Shown: piece after piece, positions 32,567 to 44,434 of the stretch
Layout: each line of letters starts with the position of its first letter
Position numbering within the stretch: position 1 is the first letter of the stretch
Origin: Galeruca laticollis
Lineage: Eukaryota > Arthropoda > Insecta > Coleoptera > Chrysomelidae
Reading direction: 5' to 3'
Length of the DNA: 64,000 nt
NCBI GenBank assembly: GCA_963921935.1
Contig: OY998175.1
Location: 207,096,655 to 207,160,654 of the forward strand
The notes under the pieces: model-generated
Seen by the model: the letters and a program-made list of their open reading frames with translations, nothing else
What the model was told of the DNA's origin: nothing
The model's database searches: none
Made by a program: the position numbers and the translations under genes

Positions 32567-35500
32567 AGTCCAAAAACTTAATTTCGAGAAAAGCCGAAAC
32601 GAAATTTTAAAATCGTTAAGATAAAATATTTTATTCATGTTTTTTACTTTCAAATAATATGAAACAAACAATGTACTTTTTTATTAGGTCGCTTAGAACT
32701 TCAAACGATCGGCAGTTTCTTTTTTATGCGTTGTACAAAAATATGTGTTTGACGAATTTAGACTTAAAACTGCAAACATTTGTGGACTTAAGTATTTTAT
32801 GTAGCAGGTAGTTTGTTAGTGTTTGTTGTGTGTAATATTGATGTGAGAATCTAATATTAACTGGAATTTAGGGTCATTATAATATGAAATTTTTCAGTTT
32901 CAACAATTTTTATGGCCATACAAAAATAAAAAATAATACAAAATCAAACTGCTACAAAATACGAAGCACTATACTTAATTAATTTTCCCCATCTTCCTTA
33001 TCATCGATGGTGTCAGTGATTTGAGAACTAGTCGGCAAATTTTCATACCAACCATGGAATTGCTTTGGTATGCTTCCATTTACGCAAAGCTTTAACAAAT
33101 CTTTCTTTTTTGCTTCACTGATTGGTAATTGACGTTCATAAGCTTTTTTTAATAGTACTGAAGAGCTGACGTTTGACTGCTTTTGGGAACTTCTTAATGA
33201 TCTGGGAGTTGAAATATTATCGGTCGTTGTCGTTATCAATTTATCATACGGTCCATTATGACTGTATCTAAAGAATATTATGCCTGGAGATGCTTTTTCA
33301 TACCTCAAACATTTGATCTTTAGCCAATTTACGGTATTTCCATTACTATCCTTATTTCGATTTTGGATAGTTTTTTTTGCCACGTCGTGGAGATCATTTC
33401 TCTGACAATATATGGGTCATTTTGGCTTCGATTTCTTTTAGACCTAGCTAATTTGAAAATGTTTAACCAATCTTGCATGCTATAAATCGGTATGTTTCTT
33501 TTTGATATTCAATAGCGCTCTGCATGCTATCGACCTCCATATGTGTATGATGACCCGACTCTAAAAACTTCTGTTCATTGACGTCCAAGGAGGAATTACT
33601 TATTACATAAAGAAGTAAGGCAACAACGTGTTGATTTCGGTTTTGGCCACCGCATGTGTCTGCAAATATTGAAACCTCTTTCACATCTGAAGGAAGTTGT
33701 TGTACCCACTGCAAAAGACAGGAACCTATTTCTGAACTACCTCGACGACCCTCAAGTTCAGTCCATGCATAACAATGAGCATTTTTGGGTGCAGAACCTT
33801 CATATATTGTTAAATTGTACGCATTTATTTTGCGACTGTAATACGAATACATCGTAGACACAGCTGAACATGGAATATGCAATACACTTTGTAAATCCAT
33901 TGTGGCCGTTCGAAAATGGGTACAATTATCAGCCCGTTTTTTGTCTAAATCCTTTGCGGCTTTACAATCATTTTTTCTGTCGATGTGCTCTTCATACTTA
34001 TTTTTCATGAGAAGTTTTTCTTCGGAACTGGCGTGCTTATATTTTTCATGAGTAAGACATAAATCTTTTTTGGGACGATAAAACGGTAAGTTAAATTTTT
34101 CACAAAAAATTTTTCGATACATTGATTTTGAAACAGTTGAGATGTTTAAATTATTACATTGTTCTGTGTACAGAAAATACATCTTGGAAAGTGATAAATT
34201 CGATGCCAAATACTTTCTTTTTGTGGTACTTCTACAATAGTGAGACTCTTGAGTTGGGAAACTTCCAATATGCTGTAAAACTTGATTTAAAACCTTTTTT
34301 TGGTTTTATTAGATGGGCCGCCTAAGTTTCTGTCCCTATTATCCTCTCCCCCAAATGTACCATGCTCTGTTTTATTGTTAAATGCAGTTTTAATGCAATC
34401 ATTTGATATACATAAAGTTTTGCAGAAGAATGTTTGGCATACCCTTATTTTTTCTCTACCTTGTAGTACTTCAAAGGAATATTTCTTACAATTTGCTCGA
34501 TTTCTGGAGTTCTCATTTCGAGGTCTATGTCTTACGGGTACAGTATGTTCTACATTTTTAATTATAAACTCTTTTTGTCGCTTATAATCTGCCAACTTCC
34601 AATAGAGTTTACATAATGCAATTCTATCCTGCATTTAAAATGAATTTGTACATTTAAACTTACACTTAGTGTAATCAATTGGTTTTGGATATTTGGCTGC
34701 TTTAACTCCTGTCTTTGTTTTATATGGTAAACAATTACTTCTATGCTTTTTTATTACATTTTTCTTCCATTCTCCTGGTTTACGACTCCTTCGCCTGGTA
34801 CATTCCTTGGGATTTTTTTCAAGTTCAATAATTTCTAAGTTTCCTGTAGTAGGGTCAACTAAATAAAACTCTTCTACAGGTATACCTTCCAGTTTATCTG
34901 TTTCCCTATCAGAGTCATTTCTTTCTTCTAACTCTCCAGTTATAAGATTAATTAAAAATTTGCTGATAAACAGGGTTCAAAGTTACTTTGGCCAGAAAAA
35001 GTAGCTGTCCATTCTTCTGCAGATGTATTATTACCTGAAAAAAAGACACTGATAGTATTCATGTTATTATAACCACGCATCTGTGATTCAATAATAATGG
35101 TGTACACGTACATGAGCAATAATGTTCTAGTACATCCAACTCTTCTAAATGTACGGTGGAATCGGTTGGCAACAAAAAACGATTTGTTACATCTTTAAAT
35201 TTAGACATACCATGGTTTATATTATCACTTATACTGCTACATGGAAAAATTTTCAGAAAAGTGTTTAATTCTTCAGAGCTCTGTAGTTCTGGATCCCAAA
35301 TATCGATTTCACTTTCAAAGATTTCTTTTTCCAAGCTATTATTACCATTTGGTTCGGAATTCTCAGCAACTGTAAGATTTTCAATACAATTATTAGGAAA
35401 CTATGAAAATATTAATGATTTTCTATAGAATCATTTCTAGAAATCTCTATAAGAGAGAATGGCGGGAATCCCACAAATGTCCGTTAAAAGAGAATGCATA

Positions 35501-35745
35501 AGACGTAAATTATATTTTAATAATTATATTTACTCACTCTCCACTATTAGTGGATACTTGAATTGCTAATGCCATATCAACCATTTTTTTGTACGTGTTT
35601 GGTATATTTATAAAAATAAGTAGATATTTTTACCAAAAATAATAAAATATGTTTTCTGGCACATCCAAAATCAACTTCTCTTCTTGTCAGTTATCAACAC
35701 AGACTGATCTCGGAGTAGAGAATAAATAACCATTAAGTCCATTTA
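32567..35745 (-). mobile_element. Second Sola-like element
   Basis: Its left border is sharp: TTAAGTCCAAAAACTTAA follows directly after the truncated RT frame. The coding part is on the minus strand. A related motif, TTAAGTCCATTTAAATACGAG, occurs at 35735 but in direct orientation, so the right end is not proven. Confidence 0.45.
32979..35584 (-). pseudogene. Sola-like transposase gene, multi-exon
   Basis: Exon 1: MVDMALAIQVSTNSG ending at a GTGAGT donor (35584 to about 35538). Exon 2 starts after TTTTCATAG at 35400 and runs to about 35060 (acidic: ENSEPNGNN, FESEIDIWDPELQ). Exon 3 starts after TTTTTTTCAG at 35034 with GNNTSAEEW. It contains a basic RRRSRKPGEWKKN run, CKFKC, LYWKLADYKRQ, then after a frameshift near 34315 HIGSFPTQESHYCR and the core IFADTCGGQNRNQHV plus LESGHHTHMEVDSM. 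Stops or shifts lie at about 34640, 34315, 33460 and 33385. The layout parallels 22761-24991 exon by exon, but the sequence is well diverged, so this is a different family member. Confidence 0.6.
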
Positions 35746-35901
35746 AATACGAGAAGTGGAAGTAGTGGTTTTTTACACTGATTAAATTTGTAATGCGTAT
35801 TGCCCAGGTAAGCCCAAAGGAGACAGAGTTCGATTAAATTAATTGATTTATTGCTATAAAGAAATATTATTTACAAAGATAAAATTAAACTAAACTACAA
35901 T

Positions 35902-35905
<4 letters not shown>

Positions 35906-35968
<63 letters not shown>
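35906..35968. repeat. (TA)n microsatellite
   Basis: About 31 TA repeats. Confidence 0.95.
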
Positions 35969-35970
<2 letters not shown>

Positions 35971-35984
35971 CTGTGGTACGTAAT

Positions 35985-36830
35985 TATATTGAAAATCACG
36001 TTCCGACGGTCCGTACTCCTCCGTCGATCGATGTGTACTGACGAACTGTAGGCAGGTTGGTATAACGACTTGAAATTTCCACTGTGGTATACGGGATTCT
36101 CTCGGTCCTACGAATTGTTCAGACAGCCAAAGTTGAGAACAACCGATAGATCAATACTCTTTCGGTTATTGTCTCCAGATGTGAGTATATCGTTTATAGT
36201 TAGTCAATTCCCAACTTAACGACTCTCTCGGTGGTATAGGGATGTAGTTATTCCGGCGCGTCAGTACCACACCAGAATTATACTAACATTTAGCGCGATC
36301 GTTTACAGATGGTCAATACCCATCTCAACGTTAGCAAACCCTATAGAGATACTGCAGAGTTTTCGATGCGTCAATACCGCACCGAAATTATTCTAACAGT
36401 TTGAACAATCGTTTTCGTTTCCTTCCGTCAATACCAGAAACCAACGGCCGTTCGAGTGAATGATGTATAAAAGTCGAATCAATACTTCGACTTAGTACAA
36501 CACTCCACGGTGAATTGTGTAAAGCGTATAAGGTTAAAGTCAGTACCTTCGACCTACGCTTCGCACTGGAGGCGGCTGAACTTTTAGGAGCTGGAGTCCG
36601 TGAACCAAGTTGTCGTCTTGTCTGCTGGCTTGCATTTTTATATACATTTTAGCGGTGGTGGTGGAAGTCTCCTTCCCTTCCACTGTCGATTCTTCGTGCG
36701 CATCTTGGCGTGGGGACTTTGTTGTTCTGGTGGGGTACCTCGTCATCGCTGCATTAACTGGTTACTTGGATCGATATTTATAGTAATGAATTTATATCAT
36801 TACAAATTAGACATGAATTGGACTTAGCTG
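35985..36830 (+). promoter_or_regulatory. LTR-like region with degenerate repeats and a TATA box
   Basis: Two to three diverged units of about 110 bp share GCGTCAxTACCxCACC and AATTATxCTAACA (near 36257 and 36369). TATAAAA at 36466-36472 is followed about 30 bp later by an initiator-like CTTAGTACAAC. No coding sequence belongs to it and no partner LTR was found. It could be a solo LTR or a cellular promoter. Confidence 0.3.
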
Positions 36831-37271
36831 TTATTTGTTCGGACTTAATCGATTTTTGCAAAACTGGAAATTGGGAATAGGACTTAAAGTAAAGGCAAAC
36901 TTTGTTGTCTGAACATGTTTAAATGTCATTATAAAACCAGTAGGTAGAGCGTGAAACGCACGTCACAATGATGTAAAGATCGAAAAAATGGAATATTTTT
37001 GCTCTAATACGACGATATGCTATTGTGTAGAAGTTGCCATCGTTGGGGCGGCTGACGAAGGAGTTTTAGGCTGAACACATAGTAGAGCGACCAGGAAAGC
37101 GGCGAGAAAAGCAAAGAGGAGAGCGGCGAAAACAAATGAATAATATCCAATAGAGTACAACATAGTGGAGAGGGGTGCGGCGAGGTAGCATCGTTGTTTA
37201 ACAGAGGATAGCGGCGCGTTCAAGCAAGTTGGTTTTCTCCGCTCTTCTCATTGCTATAATTATATGGTGAA

Positions 37272-39043
37272 ATGGATGTTGAAGCGTTAATTAGTAGTGT
37301 TTTTATTAAAAATCCACTATGGGATCAAAAAGATACTCAGCATCACAATCGATTTATTTTAGATAAATTGTGGGATGCTGTAGCCGATGAAATGATATCA
37401 GCAAGTAAGTATTTTTCTATTTTATTTCGACACACATAATTTTTATAGGTGTCTCTAATGAAACTGGCAGTTGTAGTTGGCCTGTATTTTCTCGCACAAT
37501 ATCAACTTTTTCACATTGGGGCAAAATTTGTTCATCTTCAATGGTAATTCCTTCCATATCAATTATTATATTGTGTAAAATGCATATACAAGTAATAATA
37601 TTATCTGCTAAATCAGGAGACGTTTCTATGGGTTTCCAAAGAATACGAAACTGGGCATTTATTATCCCAAAAGCACATTCGACCACTCGTCTTGCTCGTG
37701 AAAGACGCATGTTAAAATATTCTTTCTCAGCATCCAAGTACTTTCTATTGAAAGGTTTCATCAGATTATTTAATAGAGGGTAAGCTTCATCTCCGATTGA
37801 AACATAAGGCACAGTAATTGTAGTTAATGGTAAGGCATCATCTTCAGGAATATTTAGACGTTTACTTTCTATTAAGTGAAATAAGGATTAAGATCACTCT
37901 ACTTGACATATCCTCCAACATCAATTCTTATAAATTTATAATTTGCATCAGCAACAGCTTGAAGGACTATGGAAAAAAAAATTGTAATTAGAGTACATAG
38001 TTCCAGATTGAGGGGGACATTTTACACGAATGTGTTTACCGTCAATGGCCCCCAAACAATTAGGAAAGTTCCATTTTTAGTAAAATTCTTTTGCAATATT
38101 TTTAAAATCATTTTCGGTGGGAATTTTCATATGAACAGGTTGAAATGTGTCCCAGATAGCTTTTACTGTTTCCCGCACAATTAATGACACAGTAATCGCA
38201 CCCATTCAAAAAGTAAAACTAAGAGTTTTAAAAGATGATTCTGTTGCCAAATACCTAGAAAAACATATATGGTAATGCTAATATATTGCCTTTTTTGTGA
38301 TTTCAGGAAATATTGTGAGGACAAAATGGAAGAATTTACGAGATTCATTTCGAAAAGAATTCAAAAAAATGCCAGTGAAACGATCAGGAGATGGGCCATG
38401 CAATTGGAAGTCATCTTGGCAATATTTTGACAGTCTTTATTTTTTTAAAGATAATTTTACTGCTCGGCCAAGTAGCGGAAATTTGCCCAATGCAAAGCAT
38501 GAAAATATTCTGCATGAAGATACAAACTCCCAATTATCTGAATCAAATACCCAAATTTTGGATGATTCGATTAATGTCGACAAATCACCATTGGTGAATA
38601 CCTCTTTACAAAACAATAGTAGTTAACTGAATGCTTCCACTTCCACAATTGCCGCTAAGAAATTCAAAAGGAAGCAGCAAACTGATTCAGACGTTGGCAC
38701 TGCTCTTAGTAGATTAGAAGACGAAAAATTACAAATTTTAGAATAACACCATAAACAGTCACCTGATGAAGAGGACAGTTTTTTTCAAAGTCTTCTATCG
38801 CATATACGCACACTCGCCCCACGGAGAAAAATGTTGTTGAGAATGAAAATGCAAGAACTAGTTTATAACTTTGTTTATGGGATAAACCAAGATTATGTAA
38901 GCCAAATAACTCAAAACATGCATATCTATGAAACAAATGGATCCCAGTTGATACAGTTACAACCTACTATGCAAGACTACTCGACTGCATCAGCGACATC
39001 CTATTTAAGCAATTTTTCGGAGGAATCTTTACAAAATATATAA
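37272..39043 (+). pseudogene. MADF/BESS protein of the Harbinger element
   Basis: Exon 1 (37272-37404) starts MDVEALISSVFIKNPLWD and ends at CAA|GTAAGT. Exon 2 begins after TGATTTCAG at 38307; the joint codon restores frame and gives NIVRTKWKNLRDSFRKE and WQYFDSLYFF, completing a MADF DNA-binding domain. A stop at 38624 and another near 38743 interrupt the same frame, which then continues to a BESS motif (DSFFQSLLSHIRTLAP) and ends at 39043. In Harbinger elements such a protein helps carry the transposase to the nucleus and to the ends. The two in-frame stops suggest recent decay. Confidence 0.7.
37417..38265 (-). pseudogene. PIF/Harbinger DDE transposase (HARBI1-like)
   Basis: Minus strand in order: LATESSFKTLSFTF, LIVRETVKAIWDTF, LGAIDGKHIRVKCP (first Asp), then a shifted LQAVADANYKFI, VSIGDEAYPLL (second Asp) and RRVVECAFGIINAQFRIL (Glu), ending near CICILHNI. 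All three acidic residues are visible. Stops and shifts (FY*KWN, VK*SDL) inactivate it. The whole gene lies in the intron of the plus-strand MADF gene. Confidence 0.75.
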
Positions 39044-39610
39044 TAATTTTAGTTACAGATACATAATATTTGTACCTATTTGTTTATTAAGTTACATATA
39101 TAGTATTTTTAGTTCTAAATAAACAACATAATTAATTAAACAAAAAAATGTTTTCTAACCTTAAAGTCACTGCAATATGTTCTGTTGGATTAATAGGATT
39201 ACAATTGAAGTTGGTCCAATTTTTTATTAATTTATGTTTAATTTTTTCCAAAATATAATCGAACGTTGTAATACGACATACGAAAATAAGAACGAAACTT
39301 TTCTGGATGCTGGCGTAGTTGTTCATACAAGTGATGAAATTCACCATGTACATGTCTAGTTTTATTTATTTCACGTACATTGCAACTTTTTTTCCTTTTT
39401 TTTTCTTAATAAATACCAAATTTTCAGGGAAGAACATTCTAATAGTAATAAATCCATGTCTCGATTTTAAACGCGCCACTATGTTAGTGCATCTCTCTTA
39501 TTACCGCGACTCTGTATCACCGCATTCCTCTCTGTTCTCCTTAACTCTTTGCTCGCCGTTCCACTATGTGCTTAGCCTAAGAGCACAGTAGTGGCGAGAG
39601 TACCCCTCCC

Positions 39611-40579
39611 TGTGGACAACCTTTTACAACCAAGCCTCTGATGGTTACGTTATCTATACATGTCAATACTTTTATAATGTAAGTTTGCTGAATATTTAAT
39701 TAAACAGTATAATAAATTCGTAGCTGTATGAATAAAACCACTCAAAAAAAATTATGTTCAACCCACATTTAACAAACCTTGCAACAAAATAACTGCGTGC
39801 CGAGCAGAACTAAGTATAGAATCACAATTTTTTACCACTCCCATCAATTAATCTACTACTTTAGTCGCTCATGGAATAGAATGGAATCAAGGATTTCCCA
39901 AGTCCTCATGGTTTTTATGGGTCAATAAAAAAAGACTATAAGACAAGGGCATGTCAATGATGTTCACTTAATTTTTCCTTAATTACGCCAATTGTGCATT
40001 TGTTTCGGGAAACCGAATGGAATTTATCGAGATTGTGAAAAGAAATCCTAAAATGAGACAAGTTGATGACTGTCCTGTTGTTTTATGTGATTATTGGGAA
40101 AACGATGAGACGAAAACGAAAAACGACGTCCGGGAAGAAGTAAAGCAATAACAAGAGCAGCTGGTAGGAAATCCGTCGAAGCTAAGGCAATTTCATTACT
40201 GAAAATTACTTGTAGAGCACGAGACAAACAATCTTTTTTTTATTATCACTTGAGCGAACCGGCGACATCTTGTTAATTCTGCCAAAAAAAGAAAGATGAA
40301 CGTATTTTAATTCGAATAACTTGTTCCGAAAATTCCGTAAAGTGACATTTTGTTAAATTACTTTTTTTAAGAGCTTTGAACGATAAAATTTAGAATTGAG
40401 TTTGAATAAGTCATGCCGGAGACGCCAGTAACAAGAGAATACAGTGAGGCCAATAAACAAGAAGGATTTAATAATTACTTGGCCTGAGATAAATTTACAG
40501 CATTGTGAAATAAAAATATCTTCTAAAGTTTACAGGAAATTCAGTATCTGGAGTATTATTCTGAAGCGTGTTATTTTCC
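39611..40579. other. Stretch with no recognisable gene
   Basis: AT-rich sequence between Harbinger and piggyBac ends. Nothing supportable. Confidence 0.4.
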
Positions 40580-40583
40580 TTAA

Positions 40584-41779
40584 CCCTTAACTACTGTGGT
40601 ACAAGTTTAATGACGGTGCGTGTGTGGTGCGGTCATGGTGACCGGAATATATATTTTCCATAAAAAATTATATAATTGAATTTTTCCATATTATTTTATT
40701 GTAATCATATAAATAGAATATTTTTTGATAAAAATAAAATATATATATATATATAATTAAAAACCGGTTAACAACTACAAAATTAGACATTTAATTTATT
40801 ATTAACCATTAAACAAAAACTAATAATTCTAAAATCAAACTAGCCTTCCATTTCTTAAGACAGAGGTATAAACTTACAAAAAAATAAGAAACATTGAAAA
40901 AAAAAATAGAGTTTTCACAAAAATCACACGATGTAAAAAATTATAAATTAGACCTGCAGTTTATACAGATATATGTTGAACATTCACCACAAATTGGCTT
41001 GGTACATGTGTAACACAAGTGGAATGTTTTTCTTTTTATTCTTGAAGGACAAGTGTAGCAAGTTTTCCTCTTTCCAAGTTTCTCCATGGGGACTTGCTCT
41101 AGACGTTCTTCAGGAATGTTTAAAATCCTCCGTATTGTAGATCGTAGCTCTCGAGGAATCCTTGGATTAGCTAATCTTCTTTCTAAATGTGACCTAACTA
41201 GCTCATCGGCAAGTTCTTTTATGAAATCGGTTTTTTGAACTGATTTACTATTCCTAATAATGTGAGCATTTGTGCACTTATGCCTATGACTCTGAAAAAT
41301 ACCACCATAGGCCACCGTCTTGTGCGGCGGCTTGTTGAATGTTTGGCGCACTTTTCGTCAACCGCATCTACTCCGCCTTTTGTCGAGTTACAGTAAATGA
41401 TAGTCTCCGGCTGTTTCGTATTATCGTCAAATGATTTGGAATGGTGCATAGACGATACGAGAATAACTGCTTTATTTCGTTTTGGGACATGTGAAACCAA
41501 AAACATTTCTTTAGTAAAACCAAATAATGTTCCCTCCTCACCAATTTTTCTGCTCCTTTTTGGCAGGAACTCCGGGGGTATTTCCTTTTTATTTTTCTTT
41601 ACTGTTCCGACATATGTGAGCCCTCGATTCGCTAGCTGCTCGACAACCTCTAAGGAAGTGAAACAATTATCGGCAGTTATGTTTCGATTTGATCTTTCTA
41701 TTGGCTTTACTAGTCTCCATACGGACTGTGTTGGTTTTGCAAATTTTTTTCCAAACCAAATCCATCTGAATCTTTGCCA
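40584..41779 (-). mobile_element. piggyBac element, 3' half
   Basis: TTAA at 40580-40583 is followed by CCCTTAACTACTGTGGTAC, a piggyBac-style terminus next to its TTAA target. Sub-terminal palindromic GGTCATGGTGACC lies at about 40634. The transposase C-terminal half follows on the minus strand and stops abruptly at a (TA)n tract; the other end is missing. Confidence 0.65.
40941..41779 (-). pseudogene. piggyBac transposase, C-terminal half
   Basis: From 41779 (minus): FAKPTQSVWRLVKPIERS, ITADNCFTSLEVVEQL (with the catalytic Asp of the ADN block), KKNKKEIPPEFLP, VLVSSMHHSK and NSTKGGVDAVDEK (the GGVD block). A frameshift near 41290 leads to the C-terminal Cys-rich domain, CYTCPSRIKRKT and CTKPICGECSTYICINC. 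The N-terminal half is absent. Confidence 0.75.
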
Positions 41780-41782
41780 GTA

Positions 41783-41838
<56 letters not shown>
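41780..41838. repeat. (TA)n microsatellite at a transposon breakpoint
   Basis: About 28 TA repeats (with one early TGTA interruption) replace the 5' half of the piggyBac gene. Confidence 0.9.
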
Positions 41839-41843
<5 letters not shown>

Positions 41844-41880
41844 CAACCGATGCAAAATGGACCATAACCGTACACGTAGT

Positions 41881-41985
41881 GCATGAAAATAGGACAAAGC
41901 GCATGATAATGGGACTGTCCCATTATGCGTTGATACGTAAGGCAGGAAAATGGGACTTTTTCTCTTAATGCAGGATAGTGGACCC
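41881..41985 (+). repeat. Four copies of a GCAxGAxAATGGGAC motif, with hairpin
   Basis: Near 41881, 41901, 41942 and 41970. Copy two pairs with the inverted TGTCCCATTATGCG at 41916-41929 to form a hairpin (41900-41929) with no loop and one bulge. Confidence 0.6.
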
Positions 41986-42282
41986 AGCCATACTAAATTA
42001 ACAATTTAATAAAAGAACTTTGCAAAATCCATGTGAAAATTGGTCCAGGTGGATTTTTTGGAAATTTTGATGTGATGTAGTACATGTAATTTTCAACACA
42101 ATGTTTTAATTGCATCACCCCAAAAAATGAACAGTGCTATAGCTAATAGCTAGGGGGCGTTAAAACCACTTCTAGATCAAATCTTGCAACTGAATTTTGA
42201 ACCAGTTATCGTTAACGGATTAAACTGAAATTTTTCATGCAGGTTTGGTTAGGATGACAATGCAGTATAGGCTAAATGTCAT

Positions 42283-42505
42283 AATCCTAAATCTAATATG
42301 GCTGACGCCAAGATGACGGACTTTTTTTACACACCCCCATGATTTCCCATGAGTATCAAACGATAGGGTTCGCTTATAGAAATAAAATGACGTCACTCCA
42401 AATTCAATACGGCGGAAACCCCAAGATAGGAGTTCAAATTTTTTTTCCTACCCCCATGATATGCATGATTACTCAGGGACATCCGAAAAATAAAATTACG
42501 TGTCC
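42283..42505 (+). repeat. Degenerate tandem duplication, about 105 bp
   Basis: Two units: AAATCTAATATGGCTGACGC ... CACCCCCATGAT ... AAATAAAATGACGTCACTCC A, and AAATTCAATACGGCGGAAAC ... TACCCCCATGAT ... AAATAAAATTACGTGTCCCC A. A weaker third relative may lie at 43510-43580. Confidence 0.6.
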
Positions 42506-42639
42506 CCAAGGACTAGTGTACACTATTTTTCCTACGATCACGTTATAATTTTACCAAATAATCTAAAATCTGACGTTCATATATAGATGTGAAAGGTTTT
42601 ATGTTTGTTAAGTAGTTAAGTATAACTTTTCAAAGCAAT

Positions 42640-43440
42640 TCGATACTGAATTAAGTGACAAGAAGAAATGGTATCCCAACATCATTACCAGACTTATTAG
42701 AAATAATGCCATTCAATGGTTTACAGACGACTCACTCAAAAGCAATAGAAGGAGCTGGGATAGGAGAGTACGGGCCGGGAACCAAACACTCCGAAAGCTT
42801 GGGAAGCATCCCAAGTACCTTTCTAGTGGAAATTCACTCCATAGGAAAGTGTGCCCAGTTCAATATTGATAAAAGATATAGAAGGCAAAGGATCATCATC
42901 AGCAGATATTCAAGCAGCAGCGGCAGGTGAACTAGTAAAGAGAGGAGCTGAAACATTCTTTTGAGGGTCGAAACCCTTTTTCGGTATCAACTCTAATTAA
43001 TGTAGTATTGGAATAAATAGACAACGCCGAAAAGAGAAGGCCTCATTAGAAAGATCTAATGGGCCTTAGACAATCAGAGATATTCTTGGGAGACTTCAAC
43101 CAGGTCAGAACACATGTGTATAAGCCAGAATAAAATTTCTATAAGTATTTTAATAGGTGACCTGACGGGACAAATTCTCAAAATACTGGAGCAAGAAGGA
43201 AGTAGATTCTGTGGAATGCAATAAGAAACTTCTATCCACATTCCACATACTTGCGGATTTCATAGCAATACAGGAACCTAGGACATTACTGGACAGAAGA
43301 GGAACACGCCTAAACTGAAGCCAGATGATATCCTAAAATTCCTTCGGGACATAGGTCCAAAGGTACTGCTAGTCTCTGAGACTTTTCTTAGGAACTAAGT
43401 AGAAGGGGGCACAATAGATCTTCTAGGGCTCAGTGAATGT
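42640..43440 (+). pseudogene. RNase H and C-terminal part of a non-LTR retrotransposon
   Basis: Through frameshifts: AIQWFTDDSLK (RNase H first Asp), GAGIGEYGPGTKHSESLG, FLVEIHSIGKCAQFNID (Glu block), a decayed SDSQAAL site near 42900, ELVKRGAE, EIFLGDFNQVRTHV and a C-terminal run ending ILKFLRDIG near 43350. The layout resembles the 3' end of Jockey-group elements and differs in sequence from the copies at 26.2/31.4 kb and 11.2 kb. The RT part is missing. Confidence 0.55.
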
Positions 43441-43449
43441 CACCCCAAT

Positions 43450-44100
43450 ATACATACATTCATTTTATGTTTGTTTATATTCACATTATATAAAAATCAC
43501 TCACACAAATGATATACGATTTTTTCCTACTACCACCCAATAATTTCATCATATTATGTAAAATCTGACGCCAAAATGAATTGTTTCAACTCCTGTCGAT
43601 GCAAATGTCGAGTAATATGTTATATTTCTGTGGTAGAATTTGTTATTTATTGATCATACTTGATAATCAAAATGAATGATACTAATTAAAAAATTCCGAA
43701 CGGGTAATAATATCACTAAGTAATATATACTTTTAGCTTGTCAAAGTTTTTACACGTATCCGCATTGGAGTTACGTTGACGTAAAGAAGTTGTCAAGAAA
43801 ACCTTTTTAGCAGATAACGTATCGTTTCGTGCTAAAACCAGGATGGTCAAAGCACTATTTTTTGATGAAATTAAAAAAATAATGGAAATTAAAACTAAAA
43901 ATGAACTTTGTTGTTATAATCAAACCAAACCAATATCAAAGAAGACCTGTAAAATAGCATTAATAGCACAGAATACTGATTTTGTTCGGGATACGTTTAC
44001 GTATACGGAGAAGGGACGTAACAATCCGTTCAACGTATCGGCTGAGCCGTAGCGGGTCTACACATGCGCAGTTCGTTACGAACACGTGAAAAATTTAAGA
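43450..44100. other. Stretch with no recognisable gene
   Basis: AT-rich; one 69-codon open frame (43843-44052, plus) without family features. Confidence 0.35.
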
Positions 44101-44420
44101 CAAGCTAAAAGTATAGTATGCGCAAAACATATAGTCCTGAAATGTAATGGTATATCCCCTTTAAGTTATGTTGCGGAGCTAGACTGAAAGGTATTAATAT
44201 TTTGTTTATTTTTACCAATACCACTTACACACCACACTCTATATTGATGCTAGTGAGCTAGACTCTGAAAGGTAATAATATTTTGTTTATTTTTACCAAT
44301 ACCACTTACACACTACACTCTATATTGATGCTAATGCACCAACTAAATAGTGAGCGGTCCTTATTGCTTGTGGACACGTGCGTGTTTGAAAAAACTGCTA
44401 TCTCAAAATATGCTTATAGT
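44100..44420 (+). mobile_element. Gag-region fragment of an LTR retrotransposon, copy A
   Basis: Homologous, in opposite orientation, to 53890-54190. It runs from AAAAGTATAGTATGCGCAAA to TCAAAATATGCTTATAGTT, where similarity stops abruptly. A segment of about 79 bp is duplicated in tandem here (44176-44254 and 44255-44335) but single in the other copy. Confidence 0.6.
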
Positions 44421-44434
44421 TCAGTGAAAATAAT

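Larger units (their letters stand above)
37066..39580. mobile_element. PIF/Harbinger element with two genes
   Basis: TTAGGCTGAACACATAGTAG on the left and the reverse complement of TACTATGTGC-TTAGCCTAA type sequence on the right (about 39563-39580) form imperfect inverted ends; a looser match extends outward to about 37045 and 39606. A DDE transposase on the minus strand and a MADF/BESS protein on the plus strand are the usual two genes of this superfamily. The exact ends and the 3-bp target duplication could not be fixed. Confidence 0.6.

Noticed and set aside
32004..32567. Plus-strand open frames of 94 and 71 codons
   Set aside because: Antisense shadows of the RT domain on the minus strand.
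41397..41867. Plus-strand 156-codon open frame ending in a Tyr-Ile run
   Set aside because: Antisense of the piggyBac transposase running into the (TA)n tract.
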